In this document: positions 56,910 to 64,000 of the stretch, one piece after another
Layout: each line of letters starts with the position of its first letter
Numbering within the stretch: position 1 is the stretch's first letter
Assembly (NCBI GenBank): GCA_963697565.1
Contig: CAVOOM010000004.1
Location: 53,931 to 117,930 of the forward strand
DNA from: CAWFSE01 sp963697565
GTDB taxonomy: Bacteria; Actinomycetota; Actinomycetes; CAVWCF01
Direction: 5' to 3'
Length of the DNA: 64,000 nucleotides
Program-made: the position numbers and the translations under genes
Notes under the pieces: generated by a model
What the model was told of the DNA's origin: nothing
Database searches by the model: none
The model's input: only the letters and a program-made list of their open reading frames with translations

Positions 56910-56952
56910 ATGGTGCGATCGGGATGGTGCGATGCGGGATGGTGCGATGGGG
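56910..56952. repeat. threefold imperfect tandem repeat upstream of tig
   Basis: ATGGTGCGATCGGG (56910-56923), ATGGTGCGATGCGGG (56924-56938) and ATGGTGCGATGGGG (56939-56952) follow one another between tig and tRNA-Pro. Only 0-1 base indels distinguish the units. Confidence 0.75.
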
Positions 56953-56968
56953 ATGCGGTTGGGACTGG

Positions 56969-57041
56969 TCGGGGCGGGGAGACTCGAACTCCCGATCTCC
57001 TGCCCCCAAAGCAGGCGCGCTAGCCACTACGCCACGCCCCG
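56969..57041 (-). tRNA. tRNA-Pro (anticodon TGG)
   Basis: 73 nt. Acceptor CGGGGCG/CGCCCCG, D arm GCGT-AGTGGCTA-GCGC, anticodon stem CCTGC/GCAGG with loop TTTGGGG (anticodon TGG), T arm GGGAG-TTCGAGT-CTCCC, discriminator A, no encoded CCA. A TAGAGT -10 (57060-57055, minus) lies 13 bases upstream. Confidence 0.95.
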
Positions 57042-57095
57042 CGGCTGACCCCTTACTCTAGGCGACAGCGTCGGCCGCCTCGAATCGGCCGTCCC

Positions 57096-57169
57096 GCGGG
57101 TGTAGCTCAATGGCAGAGCCCCAGCCTTCCAAGCTGGCCATGCCGGTTCGATCCCGGTCACCCGCTCCA
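57096..57169 (+). tRNA. tRNA-Gly (anticodon TCC)
   Basis: 71 nt plus encoded CCA. Acceptor GCGGGTG/CACCCGC, D arm GCTC-AATGGCA-GAGC, anticodon stem CCAGC/GCTGG with loop CTTCCAA (anticodon TCC), T arm GCCGG-TTCGATC-CCGGT, discriminator T. The low-GC island begins directly after it. No duplicate of its 3' end is seen before the window edge. Confidence 0.95.
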
Positions 57170-57429
57170 GATCCCTGACCAGCGCAAACGCCGATCGACG
57201 CGACGTGCGGGGCGAAATCAGCGACATCACATTCCACGTCAGAGGCTTCATCGCTGAACGGGAGCGTGGAATAGCCCACGGTCACTAGAAGAGCCCGAAG
57301 GTCACTCACCACGCTCGCAGTACCGCCTTCGTCGTCGCTCAACGCAGTGCCCGTCGCTGTCCACCCCGGGCGACCAAGCGAGCCCAGACGAGCGCCGCTG
57401 GAATCCACCTGAGCGCTGCATATCGGCAC
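57170..57429 (-). other. possible small gene, open from motif copy 1 into the tRNA region
   Basis: On the minus strand a frame starts at GTG 57429 (within the island motif) and reads VPICSAQVDSSGARLGSLG, GGTASVVSDLRALLVTVGYS, DVECDVADFAPHVASIGVC. Amino-acid composition looks natural, but there is no stop before the tRNA-Gly region. It may be a gene truncated at the island boundary or an accidental open frame. Nothing else is recognisable in this gap. Confidence 0.3.
57422..57429 (-). repeat. island motif copy 1 (core GTGCCGAT)
   Basis: 27 bases after the GNAT stop. On the plus strand the 16-mer CGCTGCATATCGGCAC (57414-57429) is identical to copy 4. It is flanked by a hairpin-forming ATCGGCA / TGCCGAT pair (57422-57446). 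Confidence 0.6.
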
Positions 57430-57455
57430 ATCGCGTGCATGCCGATCGGGGCCTT

Positions 57456-57911
57456 TCAGTTCGACGGGTCGGTGTCGATGAGGGTCTTCCCCATGTGTAT
57501 CTGAGCGTGGCCCTGCGGGTAGTCGGGGGTCCGGCTGAGCTCCGCATACCCGCGACGCCGGTAGAACTCCGGGGCCTGAAACGTGTGTGTGGACAGGACC
57601 ATCGACACGCATCCATTGGCCAGAGCCGTCGCCTCTGCGGCCTGCAAGAGCCGCGTCGCAATCCCCCGTCGCCGGTAGTCGTCGGCCACCCAAAGGACAT
57701 CGACGTAGCCGCATCCACCCCACGCCCACCCCGACAGGCCCCCCACAACTTGCCCCGCGCTGTCCTCGGCCCTGATCGAGATGAGTCGGCCATCGTTCAA
57801 GCCGGTCGCCGCCACATTGAATGCGTAGATCCGCTCAGCCAGAAGGTCGGCCAGCTCACGGTCCCGTTCCCGGATGGTAAGGGTGACTTCGTCGGTGGGG
57901 TCAGTTTCCAC
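57456..57911 (-). CDS. GNAT family N-acetyltransferase
   Basis: About 151 residues from GTG 57911 (VETDPTDEVTL); GTG 57956 inside the motif copy would add 15. Acetyl-CoA loop DDYRRRGIATRLLQAAEATAL; preceding strand GYVDVLWVAD; C-terminal STHTFQAPEFYRRRGYAEL. Composition is less GC-rich than the core genes. Substrate unknown; GNATs of this size often modify antibiotics, amines or toxins. Lies between motif copies 1 and 2. Confidence 0.82.
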   Translation of the reverse strand: METDPTDEVTLTIRERDRELADLLAERIYAFNVAATGLNDGRLISIRAEDSAGQVVGGLSGWAWGGCGYVDVLWVADDYRRRGIATRLLQAAEATALANGCVSMVLSTHTFQAPEFYRRRGYAELSRTPDYPQGHAQIHMGKTLIDTDPSN

Positions 57912-57948
57912 GCGCCAATCTTGCCGGATCGCTCGCTTATGCGAACAG

Positions 57949-57956
57949 ATCGGCAC
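57949..57956 (-). repeat. island motif copy 2 (core GTGCCGAT)
   Basis: GTGCCGATCTGTTCG on the minus strand directly follows the TAG (57959-57957) of the 78-residue gene and precedes the GNAT gene. Its first codons read VPICS, the same residues as copies 1 and 4 but with different codons. Confidence 0.55.
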
Positions 57957-58192
57957 CTATGGGCGTTCTTCGAACTCGACGGCCCAGCCCCGGTCGCCGT
58001 CCGACCACATCCGGTCTGCCTCGTGCACGAATGACCAGGCATCACCAACGCCAAGGATGGGCTCCAGGTCGCCCTCGGGCTTCGCGTGACCCGATGCCAC
58101 CCCTGCGCTGGGTCCGCCTGCGGCGCGTACTCCACCTCATAGACCCGACCGAATGGCCATCGTCTCCAGGGAACGCGCCGCACTCGGATCAC
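57957..58192 (-). CDS. small hypothetical protein (one frameshift)
   Basis: About 78 residues from GTG 58192 (VIRVRRVPWRRWPFGRVYEVEYAP). A frame change near 58088 gives KPEGDLEPILGVGDAWSFVHEADRMWSDGDRGWAVEFEERP before TAG 57957. An alternative start at GTG 58240, inside motif copy 3, would add a hydrophobic N-terminus (VPIALALAVSSCIIARV). Acidic, Trp-rich C-terminal half. No family recognised. Confidence 0.45.
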
Positions 58193-58232
58193 CCGGGCAA
58201 TGATACAAGAGGAGACCGCCAATGCGAGTGCT

Positions 58233-58240
58233 ATCGGCAC
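58233..58240 (-). repeat. island motif copy 3 (core GTGCCGAT)
   Basis: CCGAAGTGCCGATAGC on the minus strand, 64 bases after the stop of the 58304-58853 gene. TATCGGCACTTCGG on the plus strand is shared with copy 4. Confidence 0.55.
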
Positions 58241-58303
58241 TTCGGTGGGGGTTGTCGCGATGTCGGCGCAGTGGCTGGACCCGGCCCAGTGCTCGGCGCG
58301 AAG

Positions 58304-58853
58304 TCACCCCTGCCCGGGCTCGAGTGACCGAAGCGCTTCGTGGCAGGCACCTCGTAGGTCGTGCGGGTCGACGGAGTAGTGCAGAGGCCCGGCCCCATCC
58401 GTCGCGAGAAGCCGCGCAAGCGCAAACCCTGCGATGACAAGGGTTCAGCCGAGCTGAGCCGGGTTGCGATCTGATGGATCTCCCATGCACTGGCGAGTAC
58501 TGCCGCGCGCGTCAGAGACGAGATGGGCACGCTGGGGTGGACGGGATTGCGCGCCAGGCCCCAGGCGTCATCCAAGGAGCGCCAGAGCGATCGCGCGGTG
58601 CGCTTCCGTTGTTTGGGTGAGTTCAGGTGCTGCGCACGCAGAGAGTGCTCCATGGTCGCGTCCGGCGAGATGCCCGCGGCGAGGTCGCAGTCCAAACGGT
58701 CGGCGAGCAAGCGGACGCGGAGCCCGGCGTCGGCAGGGTGTTCTTGCAGACGATGACGTCGTCTCCGTGCTCCACCAGGACCACTGGGCGGGCCTCTGGT
58801 GCGGGATCAGGGAGGCCACGGTCAGCGCGCCGACCGCGGAGGACTTGCTCCAC
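58304..58853 (-). CDS. hypothetical protein (two frameshifts)
   Basis: Reconstructed from GTG 58853 (VEQVLRGRRADRGLP ... VVLVEHGDDVIVCKN). Frame changes near 58741 and 58385 link PADAGLRVRLLADRLDCDLA, MEHSLRAQHLNSPKQRKRTA, SLWRSLDDAWGLARNPVHPS and FALARLLATDGAGPLHYSVD before TGA 58304. Only the middle part is strongly coding-like. Cytoplasmic, no TM, no known motif. Confidence 0.4.
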
Positions 58854-59115
58854 TAGAACGCCCCATCGTGGCCCTCCGGCTTGTGTGATCTCCTGGGAAG
58901 GGTTCGTCGCAACCCGGTGGAATCGCAGGTGACGTTCGCGCCGTAGTCGGTCGGTCCGCACGCCGGCAAGGGTGGGGGGGACCTCCGCTGGCTCCTGGGT
59001 GAGCAGTGCGGATTCCGCACCCAGGATCCAGAGGGCGCACAATCCGATGCTGAGCGCGTCGCTTGAGCTCGTGGACCGGAGCCGCACCGCAGCGGTGCGC
59101 TGCTGGTTGCCGCGC
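58854..59115. other. gap without a clear gene
   Basis: Between the VOC gene and the 58304-58853 gene. Open frames exist on the minus strand (for example DALSIGLCALWILGAESALL), but none has a convincing start or family match. Contains the palindrome CGCACCGCAGCGGTGCG (59083-59099). Confidence 0.4.
59083..59099 (-). terminator. 17-bp palindrome after the VOC gene
   Basis: CGCACCGC-A-GCGGTGCG, 17 bases after the VOC stop at 59116; compact hairpin compatible with a terminator. Confidence 0.5.
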
Positions 59116-59603
59116 TCACACGTGCTCGTCGGTGCCGGTGGGCCGAGCCTTCGCGGCCGGGATGGGTCGTCCGTAGCCGGGTCGGCCGGAGTGGTCGATG
59201 CCGTGCTCGGTTCGGGTGTAGAGGTGGTGCTCGATGCCGTCCGGGTCTTGGAATACAAGCAGCCAGCCCAGGCTTGCTTCGATGATCGGCGAGTGCACGA
59301 CGTCAATCGTGTCGAGAAACGACGCCCAGGCCTCGGAGGGCGACGAGGTCGGTGACGTGCCAGTTCAGCGGGTCGAACCCGGCGATGCCATGCGCCGCAT
59401 CAGGGATTCTCGCGCAGGGCCAGCCCGGAGTCGACCAGCCCTGGGACGGTGCACACCACACCCCGTACAACGCCGTCCTCGTCGGGGAACTCGTACCAAG
59501 GGGCCACGTCGAACACCTGCTGGTACCAGGCCAGGGAAGACGCTGCAGATCGGCCACGGGCGAGCTTCACGCCCCGGAGGCCGTCGATCGCGGGTCGGTC
59601 CAT
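59116..59603 (-). CDS. VOC (glyoxalase/bleomycin resistance fold) protein (two frameshifts)
   Basis: ATG 59603 after GGAGGAG. First half MDRPAIDGLRGVKLARG, SLAWYQQVFDVAPWYEFPDED, VCTVPGLVDSGLALREN. Frame changes near 59402 and 59330. The rest is FDPLNWHVTDLVAL, HSPIIEASLGWLLVFQDPDGIEHHLYTRTEH. The conserved VOC ending FxDPDGxxxxL and His/Glu metal positions are present. About 160 residues. Could bind a drug or metabolise a small toxic compound. Divergent from a TetR gene, which probably controls it. Confidence 0.75.
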
Positions 59604-59661
59604 GGGTTCTCCTCCATCAGTCGGTACAGTTACACTGCCCTGAATTGAAAGGATGCCCTCG
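59604..59661. promoter_or_regulatory. VOC/tetR divergent promoter with candidate operator
   Basis: CAGTTACACTG (59627-59637) is a perfect CAGT-N3-ACTG palindrome and overlaps TANNNT boxes TACAGT (59625-59630) and TACACT (59631-59636). It is well placed for autorepression by the TetR protein and control of the VOC gene. Confidence 0.5.
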
Positions 59662-60248
59662 ATGCCCGAAGCCGTCAAGAGGCCCTACCGCTCCGACGTC
59701 CGCGAGCGACGGGCGGCGGCCACCCGCCTCGCGATCCGCGAGAGCGCGACTGGGCTGTTCGTGAGGTGCGGATATGCGGGCACCAGCCTGCGCGATGTTG
59801 CGGACGGGGCGGGTGTGGCGGAGCGGACTCTCTACAAGGTCTTCCCCACGAAGATCGACCTTTTCCGCCACGTTCTCGGCGTTGCGGTCGGCGGGGACAA
59901 GGGCGGAGCTGCACGTCCATGAGCGCGAGCAGGTGCGTGCGGTGCTGGCGGAGCCCGACCCCGAGGCGGTCCTGGCCGGGATAGTCGACCTCAGCGGCTC
60001 TCTACTGGATCGGGCAGCCGCTTTGATCATGGTCAGCGTCGAGGCGGCGGAACAACCGCGAGCTGCGCGCCATGTCCGACGCCGGAGCGAAGGCGACCTA
60101 CTCAGTTCACCTGGCTGTGGCGAAGCACCTCGCGAGTCTGGGAGCGCTCCGGCCTGGACTCTCGTCAACGACCACCGCCGACGTGTTGTACGCGCTCGCG
60201 TCACCGTTCACCCATCAACTGCTCCCCGACGAGACCGAGGAGAAATGA
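59662..60248 (+). CDS. TetR family regulator (two frameshifts)
   Basis: ATG 59662 preferred (AAAGGA eight bases upstream) over ATG 59653. HTH: RRAAATRLAIRESATGLFVRCGYAGTSLRDVADGAGVAERTLYKVFPTKIDLF, spread over residues ~15-68. Frame changes near 59905 and 60045 lead to the ligand domain (EREQVRAVLAEPDPEAVLAGIVDLSGSLLD, LRAMSDAGAKATYSVHLAVAK, YALASPFTHQLLPDETEEK, stop 60246-60248). Probably represses itself and the divergent VOC gene. Confidence 0.75.
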
Positions 60249-60346
60249 CGGGCTGCTGACCGCTACCGCCGCTGGCTACTCACGACGCTGACGTCCCAAC
60301 TCCTTCATCCAGGCAACTAGGCCGGCCGACCACTACGTCGCTGCAT

Positions 60347-60354
60347 ATCGGCAC
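60347..60354 (-). repeat. island motif copy 4 (core GTGCCGAT)
   Basis: Nine bases after the TAA (60366-60364) of the 60364-60687 gene. Plus-strand CGCTGCATATCGGCAC at 60339-60354 is identical to copy 1, nearly 3 kb away. The downstream minus-strand frame reads VPICSDVVVGRPSCL before a stop. Confidence 0.6.
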
Positions 60355-60363
60355 TTCGGCTCG

Positions 60364-60687
60364 TTAGTCACCAACAAAGACGAGCCTCAGATCGACTGCG
60401 CCAAGACATGTCTCGACCTGGGCTGCGAGGCGAGCGAGTCCGCGCGACTCGGGACCGTCCTTGGCTAGCCCGGTGACGATGGCGACCTCGACCGCCAGGT
60501 CGCGGAGCCGGTCGAAGGGCACCGACCACTCGCCGAAGGGGTCGAGGGCGGACAACAGCGGCAGCCGGGCATCGTCAGCAGGAACGAGGCGCTCGAAGTC
60601 ACCCGCCGCTGTGAAGGTGCCTCCCGTGGGGTCGGCGACGGTGACCGTCCGGCCATCCGGGCCACGCACCTCTGACGTCATCCCCAC
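60364..60687 (-). CDS. hypothetical protein, ~105 residues
   Basis: Start GTG 60687 or ATG 60681. MTSEVRGPDGRTVTVADPTGG, DFERLVPADDARLPLLSALDPFGEW, LRDLAVEVAIVTGLAKDGPESRGL, AAQVETCLGAVDLRLVFVGD. Single clean frame. Acidic; no TM; no family recognised. Bracketed by motif copies 5 and 4, so one gene-plus-motif unit. Confidence 0.65.
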   Translation of the reverse strand: MGMTSEVRGPDGRTVTVADPTGGTFTAAGDFERLVPADDARLPLLSALDPFGEWSVPFDRLRDLAVEVAIVTGLAKDGPESRGLARLAAQVETCLGAVDLRLVFVGD

Positions 60688-60693
60688 AAGCAG

Positions 60694-61235
60694 TCATCCA
60701 ACCAGGCGAGATCGGCACATCGGCGCGGCGTCGTCGGTGCTGCCGTAGGGCGCTCGGCCGCTCGGTGGCCGGACTCGGCTGGTCGGGGAAGTGCCTGCCG
60801 AAAGCGTCGTGAGCCTTGTCCTCGATGGACAGGTAACCCCACACCGGCGGGTCGTCCAGAACCTCGGGCAGCGCCGCGACGAGTCGAGGGAGGCCGCCAT
60901 CCTGGGCCAGATCGCGATGTCCGAGAAGCGCGCCGCCAGTCAACTCGATGGTCTTGATGTGCGCGGCACCCGCAGCGAGGACGGACACACCGGCGATGGT
61001 CTCGGCGGTGGGCGGCAGAGGCTCACACCAGTCCAGAAGTCCGACGACCAAGAGCACCCGAGAGTCGAGCAGTTGAAGCACTCGACCGCTCGCGAACCAG
61101 CCCCCGCGTCGCAGTGGCACCGCCCAGAAGTCGCCGCTCGATCTTCGCCGTAGAGCGCGGTGTCAGCGGAAAGGAGCGACCGGGCACCCGAGCGATACTG
61201 CCGGTTCTTTCTCGGTCTGTCTGCCCCCGGCTCAT
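60694..61235 (-). CDS. hypothetical protein, weakly Imm26-like (two frameshifts)
   Basis: Reconstructed from ATG 61235 (MSRGQTDRERTGSIARVPG). A frame change near 61140 gives SSGDFWAVPLRRGGWFASGRVLQLL, which resembles the GDxFAxPLxxGGxGxGRVL start of immunity protein 26 relatives. Then VLLVVGLLDWCEPLP, AAHIKTIELTGGALLGH, WGYLSIEDKAHDAFGRHFPDQ; a second change near 60765 ends in YGSTDDAAPMCRSRLVG, TGA 60694. The immunity assignment is a memory-based resemblance only, and no toxin gene is adjacent. Confidence 0.5.
60711..60718 (-). repeat. island motif copy 5 (core GTGCCGAT)
   Basis: GCCGATGTGCCGATCTCG on the minus strand lies inside the last codons of the 60694 gene, just before the next gene's start. 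GCCGAT occurs twice in tandem here. Confidence 0.5.
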
Positions 61236-61322
61236 GTCACCCGCCGTGCCCCAGGGTCCGTTAGGGGCCACTTGCTGACACGGATCAACACTCGACGCCG
61301 AATAGTGAGCCACAATGGGAAC

Positions 61323-63704
61323 GTGGGGTCAGGGGAGGTTGTGCCCGAAGAGGGCGACCACGAGGCGCGCGACGTCGTTGCGTACCCGACGGCTCCCATA
61401 GTCGCCCGCCCCGTTCTTGCCCAAGGCGTACGCGACATGGCGGGCCCCTTCGTGCTACTGGCTGGTGGCAGCGGCATGGGGAAGACCAACCTGCTCGCTG
61501 AGGTACAAGCCGGCGACGTGGTGGCAATCGCGCCTCAGCCGACTCCGCTCACTCGGAGCGCTGGATCCCTGCAGACCGGCCTTATGCGGCAACTCGCCGC
61601 TGTGCTCGCGACACGCACCGAGTCAGCGGAGGCGCAGGAAGTCGTGCTGAGGGCGCTAAGGAAGTTCGTCAAAGACAAGAAGTCCGACCTGGCCAAAGTG
61701 GTTGTTAAGGAGGTGGTTGTGGCCAAGGGCCGACTGGGTGAGGGCGTGGGCGACGCGCTTGGTGACTTCATCGACGACCTCAAGGGAAGTTACGACGAGC
61801 GTTTGGAGATTCGTCTAGCGACGATGGCCGATGCCGCGGTCGTTCATGACCTGGTGGGTCTTGTGGCGGAGGTCGCCGGAGCCCTGAACCACCAGCCCAT
61901 CGCGCTAGCGCTGGACGACGTCAACTTGCTCGGCGAGCAGGACTTCGCATTGCTGCTCGACATCATGGGAACACTCCCTGATGGCGTCCGCATTCGTGGT
62001 GCCTTCGCGTCAGACAGGGGTGGCGACGCCCAACTGCTGGTCGTGGAATCGGACGGGGGCGTAGTCGTTAACGTCCCACCCCTGACGACGGCTGAGATCT
62101 ACCAGTTGCTGATTCAGGCCGGTCTTGATCCAGCGTTGTCCGGATCGGTCCTGAACGCGACCGGCGGCGTTCCAATCGCTGTGCAGGACGCGATCCAAGA
62201 ACTCCGATCCGGGGGCGATCCTGCCCGACTTGGCATCAACGCGAAGTTGCTTGCACGGACGAAGGAGGTGTGGCGCGTCCTGGGTCATAATGCTCGACGT
62301 GCAGCCGCCGTCCTGGCCGCCTACCCAGTGACACTTGACGACGCTGCGGCCGCGGATGCGCTGGATGTTTCAGCGGCCGAGTGGGGCAAGACAAAAGCGG
62401 GAACTGCTCGATACGGCGGTCTTCGTGCGGTTTCCCGATGGACGCAACTGGTTCCATGAGCAGCGACGGCGCTGCGTTTGGTACGAGATCCTTGATGATG
62501 AGCAGCGGAAGGAATCCGCCGGTCTCGCTAGAGACCGTTTGGTGCTAGCCATCGACGATGCTGGCGACCTCGGGTCGATCTCGCTGCTGTCCCAGGTCGG
62601 GGGCCTTGAGCCCGCCGTATTTCCTCCGCGAGCAGGCACGAGCCGTGGGCGATCTGCCCCATTCGCAGTTGGCGATCCTTGCCTCCGCTCTCAAGTCGTC
62701 CCCGCAGACGGGTACGCCGTTGAGGGGGACATCCTGCTGGAGCACGCGCGTCGGGCCTTCGGAGCGTCCGGCGACCTCATTGAGGAGCTGCGCTCGCTGG
62801 AGCAGTCCGGACGAGTCGTCGTCGCGCAAAGCGAGGAAAGGCGCGTTTCGGCAGTCGTGCCTGTGATGGCCGCGCGAGAGGTGGTTCTGGCTATCGCAGG
62901 CCGGGCCGCGCTCGAACTTGGACGACTCCCGATTCCTCAGGGGGCCGAGCAGTTTTTCGGCGCGGTGGCCGCACGCGTGGGCGATATTCCCAAGGCCGCT
63001 TACGGTCAGGGCTCACCGTCCTTCGCCGATCTGGCAGCCATCTCCAACGAGTTGAAGTTCAGTTGCGCGAAGAGCACCACGTGACTGTCCTCCCGGACGG
63101 GGCGGGGGTGATGCTGAAGGCCGTCTATCAGGGCCTGGAGGTATGGGCGGTCTTGCGGTTCGAAAGCGAGGAGGATCGCGACGGGGCCCTTTCGTCGCTG
63201 AATGCCCTATCAGTGCCGGTCGACGGCATCGAGGCCCTAGTTCTCGGCCCCTACCCTCCGACTGTGGTGCCCCAGAATCGGTGGGCGGACGCGGTGGCGC
63301 TGGCCTTCGGCCGTGAAGTGTCGCTTGGGAAAGTTAAGGAGCGCGGCGAGCGCGATTCTCTGATGGTTGAGGCGCAGCGGCGCTCGGCCCTAATGGCCAC
63401 CGTCTCGCGACGTAGCAGCGCAGACGAGGCCAAGGCATACGGGTTAGAGATTCCCTCGCGTTTCGTCGTTGCGGAGACGGATGATGGACACATCGTCGGA
63501 ACGGTCAGGGGTTCTGCTGGTGCTGTGGTCGAGATAGACGCACCGCCATCGGACCTGTTCCTCGGCGCATACTTCTACTTCCGCTTCGCGCAGGCAGCCG
63601 ACCTAACCCGTGATGAGACGCTTGGCAGCCTTACGTGGCGCAACGGACGCTCCTTCAACGGAGTCGCCGACTTCGGCAAACGACTTGGTTGGAGCAGCTC
63701 GTAG
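61323..63704 (+). CDS. large P-loop ATPase of the island (several frameshifts)
   Basis: GTG 61323 is the likeliest start (TTG 61272 and GTG 61341 are alternatives). Walker A VLLAGGSGMGKTNLLAEV near residue 45; Walker B-like IALALDDVNLLGEQDF near residue 195; sensor-like GVRIRGAFASDR: a STAND/Orc-like AAA NTPase. Frame changes near 62395, 62597 and 62700 continue it (RFPDGRNWFHEQRRRCVWYE, REQARAVGDLPHSQLAILA, LLEHARRAFGASGDLIEELR). Another near 63050 would join the last ~210 residues (VTVLPDGAGVMLKAVYQGLE ... GAYFYFRFAQAADL); without it, that part is a second gene from TTG 63063. Function unknown; defence or regulation possible. Confidence 0.6.
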
Positions 63705-64000
63705 TACAACGCCCGCGCTAGGTCCCTTCGTCTTCCGCTTGACGCTCCCACTCTCCAGCAACTCGTCCAGAAGGCGCAGGATCGCTTGCTGGACAACGCC
63801 GTCGCTCTTCGAGAAGCGCTGGGAGTGCCAGGTGCGCCAACGGTCATGAACCACGATGTCGTGTTGGTAGTACTCGACGAACGTCCGGACGGTCCGCTTT
63901 CCTTGCCGCGCGTTCGCGCGTACCACCGGCGTGTTCCATCCGAAGACGATCGTCCGCACGCCACCGTAAGAGTCGTTCACACGGAGAACGATGCCGTCGA
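63603..64000 (-). CDS. hypothetical protein, 5' end beyond window
   Basis: The frame is open from the window edge: DGIVLRVNDSYGGVRTIVFGWNTPVVRA, TVRTFVEYYQHDIVVHDRWR, FSKSDGVVQQAILRLLDELLESGSV. It runs to a stop at 63603, overlapping the ATPase 3' end by ~100 bp. A single indel near 63735 would instead end it at 63718 (WERQAEDEGT), avoiding the overlap. No family recognised. Confidence 0.45.
   Translation of the reverse strand, partial: DGIVLRVNDSYGGVRTIVFGWNTPVVRANARQGKRTVRTFVEYYQHDIVVHDRWRTWHSQRFSKSDGVVQQAILRLLDELLESGSVKRKTKGPSAGVVLRAAPTKSFAEVGDSVEGASVAPRKAAKRLITG

Noticed and set aside
57027..57251. Minus-strand frame containing VTGIEPAWPAWKAGALPLSY
   Set aside because: This is the well-known false peptide obtained by translating the antisense of a tRNA gene (here tRNA-Gly).
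57412..60724. Motif copies as classical integron attC sites
   Set aside because: No GTTRRRY / RYYYAAC core pairs flank the copies and no integron integrase is in view; only the arrangement is cassette-like.

Overview
The window is high-GC (roughly 70 percent or more) actinobacterial chromosome. The gene order tig-clpP1-clpP2-clpX / valS-folC-DUF4233-ndk-mreBCD-mrdA-rodA-B12 radical SAM-DUF2344-rne-rplU-rpmA-obgE-proB-proA-nadD-LytR_C-rsfS is the conserved actinobacterial arrangement, and I suspect Propionibacteriales. That family-level placement is inference; no rRNA is present to test it.

Layout. 1-4867 (minus): a coupled set of a membrane-anchored PhoD-type phosphatase (cut by the window edge), a PEP-utilising enzyme with the three-part architecture of rifampin phosphotransferases, and a small membrane protein. 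5095-10322 (plus): an MMPL/RND-type exporter and a secreted, repeat-rich partner, both broken by many frameshifts. A decayed piece of a class III aminotransferase lies just before the exporter, and the intact relative lies just after the block. 10368-13936 (minus): a diguanylate cyclase, a small-molecule kinase and the class III aminotransferase. 14429-21765: a divergent sugar-acid catabolic cluster (SDR, MDR dehydrogenase, FAH hydrolase; IlvD/Edd dehydratase, FAD/Fe-S 2-hydroxyacid dehydrogenase). It looks like a non-phosphorylative oxidative route ending in pyruvate plus a hydroxyacid.

22593-57041 is the housekeeping core. It includes tRNA-Ala(GGC), NAD and proline synthesis, ribosome assembly factors, a TPP-riboswitch-controlled thiamine ABC transporter sitting between rne and rplU, the rod-shape and cell-wall cluster, and the Clp protease set. 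Several promoters here look leaderless: valS and folC share a divergent pair of -10 elements, and nadD has one too.

57096-64000 begins at tRNA-Gly(TCC) and looks like a genomic island. GC is lower, genes are short and mostly on the minus strand (GNAT, VOC, small hypotheticals, a possible immunity-like protein), and there is a TetR gene and a large P-loop ATPase. A short motif with core GTGCCGAT occurs five times in one orientation at gene boundaries, a cassette-like pattern.

A caution on everything here: about 20 genes carry one or more single-base frameshifts, including genes that should be essential or near-essential (mreC, clpP2, rne). They cluster in some stretches and are absent in others (22.7-34.4, 41.2-45.3 and 46.3-54.6 kb are clean). 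Assembly or sequencing indels are the likeliest explanation for most. For those genes I give the span of the reconstructed gene and the approximate shift positions.
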